Notes under the pieces: generated by a model
What the model was told of the DNA's origin: nothing
Seen by the model: the letters and a program-made list of their open reading frames with translations, nothing else
Databases searched by the model: none
Source of the DNA: Phycisphaerae bacterium
GTDB taxonomy: Bacteria; Planctomycetota; Phycisphaerae; SM23-33
DNA: 5,433 nt
Assembly: GCA_022866005.1 (NCBI GenBank)
Contig: JALHTV010000109.1
Span: 1-5,433, forward strand
Reading direction: 5' to 3'
Position numbers and translations under genes: made by a program
In this document: positions 1 through 5,433 of the stretch, in pieces
Numbering within the stretch: position 1 is the first letter of the stretch
Layout: every line of letters starts with the position of its first letter

Positions 1-312
1 GACTTTCCCAAGGCCGCGGCGCTTCTCTGGTCTGTCAAGGAAGCCGTCGCCAAGGCCCTGGGCTGCGCCTTTCATCTTGTGAACCCGCGGGACATCCATG
101 TCGATCCATCGGCAGTAGAGGAAGGCGGGCCTGCCTTTTCCGTGCGCTTATCGGGGAAAGCTCTGGAGTGCTTTCCAGTGATCGACTACCGTCTCATCAC
201 GGTACGTTCCCTGCCCCAGGCCGGGGCGTGGCTTTCCATCGCCGCCTTGAATCGCCCGCGGCATCGAGGACCAAGGACTCACGCCGGTGATTCTAGTAAG
301 ATGACATTATGA
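1..312 (+). CDS. 4'-phosphopantetheinyl transferase, Sfp type (C-terminal part, 5' end outside window)
   Basis: This enzyme would move the phosphopantetheine arm from CoA to a conserved serine of a carrier protein in the cytoplasm. The frame is open from base 1 and encodes 103 residues before TGA at 310-312. The start lies upstream of the window. Near the beginning is the family signature WSVKEAVAKALG (residues 10-21 of the visible part), matching the W-x-x-K-E-A-x-x-K motif. The Glu of this motif contributes to Mg2+ binding and the two Lys residues to CoA and catalysis in Sfp-type enzymes. The following 65 residues fit the closing beta strands of the fold (FSVRLSG, YRLITVRSL, AWLSIAAL). The last ~18 residues are a basic, low-complexity tail. 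The stop overlaps the next start as ATGA, so the two are probably translationally coupled. The obvious partner is the ACP domain of the next gene. The family call is firm; the dedicated role is inferred from context. Confidence 0.87.
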   Translation, partial: DFPKAAALLWSVKEAVAKALGCAFHLVNPRDIHVDPSAVEEGGPAFSVRLSGKALECFPVIDYRLITVRSLPQAGAWLSIAALNRPRHRGPRTHAGDSSKMTL

Positions 313-3300
313 CAACTACCCCCGGGAGACCCCGAGCCGTGTCGTTTCAAGACCAAATCCTCATTCGTCCGCACCCGCTTCCCGACCACCTGATCCGCGT
401 GCTGCGCCGCCACGCCGACGAACGCCCGCGGCAACCGGCCTTCGTCCATCTGCTCAACGGCCAGGCCGATCACGCAATCCTGACCTACGCCCAGCTCGAT
501 CGGAGAGCCCGAGCCATCGCGGCTTGCTTGCAAAACATGGGCCTTGCCGGCCAGTGCGTGCTGCTGGTCTATCCGCCCGGCCTCGACTTCGTTACGGCTT
601 TCTTCGGCTGCCTGTACGCCGGTTGTGTAGCGGTTCCGGCCTACCCGCCGCATCGCCACCGCATGCTCGAGCGCTTCCAGGCCGTCGCCGCCGATGCCGG
701 GGCCCGCATCGCCCTGAGCAACGCCTCGGGCGCGGCTCAGTTCCAAGCCATGATGGAAGCGGAAAACAGCGGTCAAGCGGTCCCTTCCTCCCAACTCTCG
801 TGGCTCGCCACCGATGAGATTCCCGACGCCTTGGCCGAGCGGTGGGAAGAACCGGCCATCGCCCCCGACACGCTGGCCTTGCTGCAGTACACCTCCGGCT
901 CGACCAGCCGGCCCAAGGGCGTCATGGTCAGTCACGGGAACCTCATGGCCAACATCCGCGCCATCCATCAGGCGTTCGGCTTACAGCACGAGGACAGCAG
1001 CGTGTTCTGGCTGCCCATGTACCATGACATGGGGCTGGTGGGCGGCGTTCTGGCCCCGGTGTTCAACGGTTCGACAAACGTTTCCATCTCGCCGGCCACG
1101 TTCCTCCAGAACCCCGTCACCTGGCTGGCCGCCATCGGCAAGTACCGGGCCACCATCTCCGGCGCGCCCAACTTCGCTTACGATCTTTGTGTTCGCAAGA
1201 TCACCGATGAGCAGCGTGCCACCCTCGACCTTTCCTCCTGGGCCCTGGCCTTCGTCGGCGCCGAACCCATTGAGCCCGGAACGCTCGAACGCTTCGCCGC
1301 CGCGTTCGCCCCCTGCGGCTTCAAGCCCAGCGCCTTTTATCCCTGCTACGGTTTGGCGGAGGCGACGCTCATGGTCTGCGGCCCGAGGCGCGGCAGCGGC
1401 GCGACCGTCGGGACCTTTCGCGAGACGGAGCTGAGCGAGAACCGCGTCGATCCCGTGCCCGACGGTGCGCCGCAGGCTCGTCGCCTGGTGGCCTGCGGAT
1501 CGCCCATCGGCGGTCACCGCGTGGTGATCGTCGACCCGCACAACCGCGCGGAGGCGGCCCCCGGCCGCGTGGGCGAAATCTGGGTTGCCGGCGCGTCGGT
1601 CGGTCAGGGCTACTGGCACAAGCCCGGCCAGACCCGCCGTTCCTTCGACGCACGGTTGAGCGACATGGGCGGAGGCCCGTTTCTGCGGACCGGCGACCTG
1701 GGCTTCATGCGCGAGGGTCAACTCTACGTCACCGGCCGGTTGGACGACCTGATCATCGTTCGCGGCATGAACCGCTATCCGCAGGATATCGAGGCCACGG
1801 CCCGCGGCAGCCACCCGCTGCTGGAATCCGGCTATGGGGCCGCTTTCGTCGTGGACGGTCGCGGCCGCCAGCGCCTGGTTCTGGTGCAGGAGGTCGCCAG
1901 CAGGAGGGGTGAGAAGGATTTGACGCCGGCGCTGGATGCGATCCGCCGAGCGGTGCTCGATGAACATGGCCTGGCCCTGGATGCGATCGTGCTGGTGCGC
2001 AGCGGAACGATTCTCAGGACCTCCAGCGGCAAGATCCAGCGCAATGCCTGTCGCGCGGCATTCCTCGCCGGGGAACTCAAGGCCCTCGCCGAACACTGTG
2101 GCTTGCCGGTCGACCATGCCGGCCCTATCGCCGCCATCCGCCCTGGCACCGAAGACGCGGGATCTTCCCCGGCGCATCCCGCCTCGCACTCCTGGCAAGC
2201 CGCTCTGGCTGCCGTCCGCCAGCACGCCCGCGCCTTGGGTGGCGCAGCTTTGCCCGAACTGACACCGGACACACCCCTTGCCGCCCTGGGCCTGGATTCT
2301 CTGCAGCGCCTGTCCCTCGCGGCCAATCTGGAGAAGACCTTCGCCGGCTGCCTGCCCGAAACGGTGTTCAGCCAGGCCCGGACGCTGGAGGATCTGGTCC
2401 AAGCCGTGCAGAAGCACCTGATCGATGGCCCCAGGCCCGAGGTTCCAGTCGACCAGGTCCCGCCCGAATATTACGATTTTGTCCGCTTCCCCGAGTACGG
2501 CGAGTTGAAACGTCAGAAGGGCATGTTGCAGGCCGCGGGTGGCGATAACCCGTATTTCCGCGTTGACCAGGGTGGAGCCGGAAGCGCACCCTGCATCGAG
2601 GGGCGCCAGCTCGTCAACTTCAGCGTCTATGACTACGTCGGCCTGGCCCACGATCCGGAGGTCGCCGCCGCCGCCAAGGCCGCGATCGACCGCTATGGCC
2701 CCAGCGCCGGCGCCAGTCGCCTGGTCTCCGGCGAGAAGCAGGTGCATCGTGACCTGGAACAGGCCCTGGCCGCCTTCCTGGCCACCCCGGCCGCGATCGT
2801 CTTCGTCTCCGGCCATGCCACCAACGTCACCACCATCGGCCACCTGCTGGGGCCGGAAGATCTGATCCTCCACGACATTCTGGCCCACAATTCGATCGTC
2901 CAGGGCGCCATGCTTGCCGGCGCTTCGCATCGCGCCTTTGCCCATAACGACTGGCAGTCCCTCGACATCCTGTTGTCCGAAGTACGCCACCGCTATCGCC
3001 GCGTGCTGATCGCCATCGAGGGCGTGTACAGCATGGATGGCGACTTCCCCGAACTGCCACGCTTCCTGGAACTCAGGAAAAAGCACAAGACGCTGCTTCT
3101 GGTCGATGAAGCGCATTCGCTGGGCACCATTGGGGGGACCGGCCGGGGCCTCGGCGAGCACTGGGGCGTGGCCCGCTCCGATGTCGACCTGTGGATGGGC
3201 ACGCTCTCCAAGTCGTTGGCAAGTTGCGGCGGCTATATCGCAGGCTCGACCGAGCTTGTCGAGTACCTCAAGTACACCGCCCCGGGGTTCGTCTACAGCG

Positions 3301-3707
3301 TCGGCCTCTCTCCTCCCAGCGCCGCTGCGGCCCTGGCCGCCCTTACGATCCTCCAGCGCGAGCCATGGCGCGTGGCCCGGCTGCGCGAGTTGGCGACGCT
3401 GTTCCTGAAACTGACCAGGGAGCGCGGCCTGGACACCGGTTCGGCGGGCGGCACGCCCGTGGTCCCGGTCATCGTCAGAAGCTCGGTCAAGGCCTTGCGC
3501 CTGTCGCGCGCCTTGTTCGACCGCGGCATCAATGTCCACCCGATTCTGCCCCCGGCAGTGCCCGACCGCTCCGCCCGCCTGCGCTTCTTCATCACCACGA
3601 ATCACAGCGAGGCGCAAATCCGCGCCACCGTCAGCGCCGTGGCCGACGAACTGGCCAAACTGCAGCAAGATGGAAATGAGCCGCCGGTCGATGACGAACC
3701 GCGCTGA
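309..3707 (+). CDS. Trifunctional fatty acyl-AMP ligase / acyl carrier protein / alpha-oxoamine synthase
   Basis: This 1132-residue fusion should activate a fatty acid, hold it on its own carrier, and condense it with an amino acid to give an alpha-amino ketone. Residues ~15-595 are a fatty acyl-AMP ligase: P-loop YTSGSTSRPKG (194-204), WLPMYHDMGL (234-243), YGLAEATL (347-354), RTGDLGF (460-466), GRLDDLIIVRG (476-486) and TSSGKIQR with Lys575. The long stretch after residue 355 fits the FAAL-type insertion. Residues ~628-703 are an acyl carrier protein with GLDSL, Ser664 being the phosphopantetheine site. Residues ~740-1118 are a fold-type I PLP alpha-oxoamine synthase: His860 (ring stacking), DEAH with Asp933 and His936, GTLSKS with Schiff-base Lys968, and RLRFF with Arg1090 as likely carboxylate contact. 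ATG 309 is the first start after an in-frame TAA at 297-299; the next Met is residue 77. The ribosome site is weak, consistent with coupling to the upstream ATGA. All key residues appear intact. Domain calls are firm; substrates are unknown. Confidence 0.93.
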   Translation: MTTTPGRPRAVSFQDQILIRPHPLPDHLIRVLRRHADERPRQPAFVHLLNGQADHAILTYAQLDRRARAIAACLQNMGLAGQCVLLVYPPGLDFVTAFFGCLYAGCVAVPAYPPHRHRMLERFQAVAADAGARIALSNASGAAQFQAMMEAENSGQAVPSSQLSWLATDEIPDALAERWEEPAIAPDTLALLQYTSGSTSRPKGVMVSHGNLMANIRAIHQAFGLQHEDSSVFWLPMYHDMGLVGGVLAPVFNGSTNVSISPATFLQNPVTWLAAIGKYRATISGAPNFAYDLCVRKITDEQRATLDLSSWALAFVGAEPIEPGTLERFAAAFAPCGFKPSAFYPCYGLAEATLMVCGPRRGSGATVGTFRETELSENRVDPVPDGAPQARRLVACGSPIGGHRVVIVDPHNRAEAAPGRVGEIWVAGASVGQGYWHKPGQTRRSFDARLSDMGGGPFLRTGDLGFMREGQLYVTGRLDDLIIVRGMNRYPQDIEATARGSHPLLESGYGAAFVVDGRGRQRLVLVQEVASRRGEKDLTPALDAIRRAVLDEHGLALDAIVLVRSGTILRTSSGKIQRNACRAAFLAGELKALAEHCGLPVDHAGPIAAIRPGTEDAGSSPAHPASHSWQAALAAVRQHARALGGAALPELTPDTPLAALGLDSLQRLSLAANLEKTFAGCLPETVFSQARTLEDLVQAVQKHLIDGPRPEVPVDQVPPEYYDFVRFPEYGELKRQKGMLQAAGGDNPYFRVDQGGAGSAPCIEGRQLVNFSVYDYVGLAHDPEVAAAAKAAIDRYGPSAGASRLVSGEKQVHRDLEQALAAFLATPAAIVFVSGHATNVTTIGHLLGPEDLILHDILAHNSIVQGAMLAGASHRAFAHNDWQSLDILLSEVRHRYRRVLIAIEGVYSMDGDFPELPRFLELRKKHKTLLLVDEAHSLGTIGGTGRGLGEHWGVARSDVDLWMGTLSKSLASCGGYIAGSTELVEYLKYTAPGFVYSVGLSPPSAAAALAALTILQREPWRVARLRELATLFLKLTRERGLDTGSAGGTPVVPVIVRSSVKALRLSRALFDRGINVHPILPPAVPDRSARLRFFITTNHSEAQIRATVSAVADELAKLQQDGNEPPVDDEPR

Positions 3708-4644
3708 ACACGTAATCGAAGTCGAGAAACTGACGAAGCGTTACGGGGATCTGCTGGCGGTCGACGACATATCGTTCAACGTCGGGAAAAGCGAAGTGTT
3801 CGCCCTTCTGGGCCCGAACGGGGCCGGCAAGACCACGACCGTCGAGATCATCGATACGATCCGCACGCCCACGTCGGGAAAAGTGAGCCTTCTGGGGATG
3901 GATGTCACGAAGAAAAAGCACGACATCGTTCCCCGCATCGGCGTACTCCCACAGGGGTTCAACTCGTTCGACAAGATAACGGTCCGGGAGACCTTGCAGT
4001 ACTACTCGCGGCTCTTCCACCGCAGGAACACCGATGTCGACGGACTGATAGAGCTCGTGAACCTGAAGGACAAAACCAAAGAGCAGTACAAGAACCTCTC
4101 CGGGGGGTTGCAGCAGCGCCTTGGAATCGCGATTGCGCTCGTGAACGACCCGGAGGTCGTGTTCCTCGACGAGCCGACGACCGGGCTCGACCCCCGGGCA
4201 AGGCGCGAGGTGTGGGACGTCCTGCTGGGTCTGAAGAAGAAGGGGACGACGGTATTTCTCACCACGCACTACATGGAGGAGGCCGAGCTTCTCGCGGACA
4301 CGGTCGCAATCATCTCGAAGGGAAAGATCATCGCGAAGGGCTCCCCCGCGGAGCTCATAGAAAACAACGCGAATCACCTGGTCCTCACGCTACAGTCCGC
4401 CGATGAAAAAGCCTTTGAAATCGTCCGGGAAATGGGCTTCGAGCCGGTCCATGACTACCACAATGACATCAAGGTCAGGGTGGAGAACACGGACGACATC
4501 CGGAAGATGCTGAACGCCATCAAGGAGGCCGGGGCGTCGTTTCACGGCCTGGACGTTCGCAAGCCCAACCTCGAAGAGGTCTTCCTCAAGCTCACCGGCG
4601 AGGCGCTCCGCGAAGGCCCCGCCGCGGGAAGGGGGGCGGAATGA
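3691..4644 (+). CDS. ABC-2 type exporter, ATP-binding subunit (DrrA/CcmA-like)
   Basis: This is the cytoplasmic ATPase that would drive the permease encoded next. With the start at 3691 it has 317 residues, normal for DrrA-like subunits. All nucleotide-binding motifs are present: Walker A GPNGAGKTT (41-49), Q-loop Gln88, signature LSGGLQQR (136-143), Walker B VVFLDEP (156-162), D-loop TGLDPRA (164-170) and switch His193. Residues ~225-305 form the C-terminal extension common in drug, lipid and polysaccharide ABC-2 exporters, ending in KPNLEEVFLKLTG. The frame is open back to 3532, but the extra N-terminus is the out-of-frame reading of the synthase gene and has no ABC homology. ATG codons at 3670 and 3676 are alternatives; 3691 was chosen because it puts the first beta strand (HVIEVEKLTKRYG) at the usual place. 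None has a strong ribosome site, so re-initiation after the overlapping synthase gene is likely. Four ATA codons set it apart from the synthase gene. The cargo is not shown by sequence. Confidence 0.93.
   Translation: MTNRAEHVIEVEKLTKRYGDLLAVDDISFNVGKSEVFALLGPNGAGKTTTVEIIDTIRTPTSGKVSLLGMDVTKKKHDIVPRIGVLPQGFNSFDKITVRETLQYYSRLFHRRNTDVDGLIELVNLKDKTKEQYKNLSGGLQQRLGIAIALVNDPEVVFLDEPTTGLDPRARREVWDVLLGLKKKGTTVFLTTHYMEEAELLADTVAIISKGKIIAKGSPAELIENNANHLVLTLQSADEKAFEIVREMGFEPVHDYHNDIKVRVENTDDIRKMLNAIKEAGASFHGLDVRKPNLEEVFLKLTGEALREGPAAGRGAE
4625..4640 (+). promoter_or_regulatory. Strong purine-rich ribosome binding site for the permease gene
   Basis: The purine run GGGAAGGGGGGCGGA ends directly before ATG 4641 and contains AAGGGGG, about 5 bases from the start. 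It lies inside the end of the ATPase gene. It supports ATG 4641 as the permease start and suggests that ATPase and permease are made in a balanced ratio. Confidence 0.6.
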
Positions 4645-5433
4645 ACCCGCGCGTCGTCGGCGCGAATCTCGTCGTGAGCATCAAGAGCTTTTACCGCGAG
4701 AGGACCGCCATGTTCTTCACGATGGCGTTCCCGATCATACTGATCCTCGTGTTCGGCACCATTTTCATGGACCGGGAAAAGGTGAGTTTTCATCTGTACG
4801 TGCAGGACCTCGACCACACGAATGCCTCGGCGCAGCTCGTCGAGACCCTCGAACTCGACGGGAAGTTCAGGATCACCAAGGTCGATCCTGCCAGCAACGC
4901 CACGCAGTACGCCAAGAACAACAAGCTGAACCTTGTCCTCGTTCTTCCCGAAGGCTACGAGGGATCCCTCCTTCAGAGGATGAAGCGCAACGATCTCGAC
5001 GCATCGGTTACCTTAACGTTCATCTACGACCCCAGCTCCACTTCGGTGGCCGCGAAGATGGAAATCCTGAAATCGCTGTTCGCCGGGATAAACCAGAGGA
5101 TGTCCGGGAAGCCGCCGTTCATCCGGTCGGCCGAGGCATCGATCCTCGCGAAGGAGTACCGGTTCATCGAGTTCTTCATCCCGGGCATCATCGCGATGGC
5201 GGTGATGACGGCGAGCCTCTTCGGCACGGTGAACCTGAACACGGAGCTGCGGCAGAAGGGTGTCATCCGGAAGCTGTCCACCACGCCCATCACCCATACC
5301 GACTGGATACTGTCGAACGTTCTATACCAGTTCCTGCTTTCGGTCATATCCACGATTTTAATACTGTTAGTAAGCTACGCCGTGTTTGACGTCAGCCTTA
5401 AGTTGAATTTCTGGCTTCCTGTGTTCGTTGTGC
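4641..5433 (+). CDS. ABC-2 type transporter permease (N-terminal part, 3' end outside window)
   Basis: This is the membrane subunit of the exporter; 264 residues are visible and the frame is still open at the window end. A short cytoplasmic N-terminus (1-23) precedes a first membrane segment at ~24-42 (MFFTMAFPIILILVFGTIF). Residues ~43-175 form a soluble, presumably extracytoplasmic domain, as in ABC-2 permeases with a large first external loop. Membrane segment two is ~177-197. It is followed by the charged cytoplasmic coupling stretch NLNTELRQKGVIRKLSTTPI (198-217), typical of the family. A third segment lies at ~221-247 and a fourth begins near 256. At least two more segments would be expected beyond the window. 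The start overlaps the ATPase stop as ATGA and has a strong ribosome site. Five ATA codons match the ATPase gene's codon use. The family is clear; the substrate is unknown, and export of the synthase product is inferred from position only. Confidence 0.9.
   Translation, partial: MNPRVVGANLVVSIKSFYRERTAMFFTMAFPIILILVFGTIFMDREKVSFHLYVQDLDHTNASAQLVETLELDGKFRITKVDPASNATQYAKNNKLNLVLVLPEGYEGSLLQRMKRNDLDASVTLTFIYDPSSTSVAAKMEILKSLFAGINQRMSGKPPFIRSAEASILAKEYRFIEFFIPGIIAMAVMTASLFGTVNLNTELRQKGVIRKLSTTPITHTDWILSNVLYQFLLSVISTILILLVSYAVFDVSLKLNFWLPVFVV

Noticed and set aside
79..312. A 77-residue standalone gene beginning at ATG 79 (by way of GTG) before the synthase
   Set aside because: The frame is open to base 1 and the upstream part holds the phosphopantetheinyl transferase signature, so this is the end of a longer gene, not a small separate one.
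279..968. A 229-residue open frame on the - strand near the synthase start
   Set aside because: It lies opposite clear FAAL coding sequence, has no recognisable motif and is explained by base composition.
814..1434. A 206-residue + strand frame inside the FAAL domain
   Set aside because: It is an out-of-frame reading rich in Pro, Arg and Ser, typical of shifted reading in a GC-rich gene; the true frame carries the conserved ligase motifs.
981..3668. An 895-residue open frame on the - strand opposite the synthase gene
   Set aside because: It is an antisense shadow. GC-biased third positions in the real gene remove stop codons on the other strand. Its translation shows no recognisable domain, while the + strand carries three complete domain sets in this stretch.
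3532..3690. A longer N-terminus for the ATPase starting at 3532
   Set aside because: The extra 53 residues are the shifted reading of conserved AOS C-terminal sequence, and ABC ATPases do not carry such an extension. A start at 3691 (or 3670/3676) gives normal family length.
309..3707. Assignment as biotin-pathway 8-amino-7-oxononanoate synthase (bioF)
   Set aside because: The AOS domain is fused to FAAL and ACP, no other biotin gene is visible, and the glycine-rich motif differs from typical BioF.
3631..4377. A 248-residue - strand frame opposite the ATPase
   Set aside because: It runs antisense to all the ABC nucleotide-binding motifs and shows no domain of its own.

Overview
This 5.4 kb window is GC-rich and coding from end to end. 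It holds four genes on the + strand, each overlapping the next by a few bases, which is the layout of a single operon. The first and last genes run off the window. No gap between genes approaches 300 bases. I saw no RNA gene, insertion sequence, CRISPR array, promoter or terminator. The high GC, strong GC bias at third codon positions and presence of a modular lipid-loading synthase point to a GC-rich bacterium, possibly a proteobacterium. The sequence alone does not support a firmer placement.

Layout: (1) 1-312, the C-terminal part of an Sfp-type 4'-phosphopantetheinyl transferase. (2) 309-3707, a 1132-residue three-domain enzyme: fatty acyl-AMP ligase (FAAL), acyl carrier protein (ACP) and a PLP-dependent alpha-oxoamine synthase (AOS, the family of 8-amino-7-oxononanoate synthase, KBL and serine palmitoyltransferase). 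(3) 3691-4644, the ATPase of an ABC-2-type exporter. (4) 4641-5433, the matching ABC-2 permease, truncated by the window end.

Inferred combined function: the transferase adds the phosphopantetheine arm to Ser664 of the ACP. The FAAL domain activates a free fatty acid as acyl-AMP and loads it on that arm. The AOS domain then condenses the acyl thioester with an amino acid, losing CO2 and releasing an alpha-amino ketone lipid (sphingoid-base-like or an aminoketone). The ABC-2 transporter would export the product or a derivative, or protect the cell from it. No ketosynthase, acyltransferase, reductase or thioesterase domain lies in the window, so the minimal product would be a one-condensation amino ketone. 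The amino acid, the chain length and any later tailoring cannot be read from this sequence.

Codon use changes sharply at the join between the synthase and the transporter. The ATA isoleucine codon is absent from the first two genes but occurs nine times in the last two. The transporter pair may therefore have a separate origin, joined to the synthase by transfer, although an assembly join cannot be excluded.
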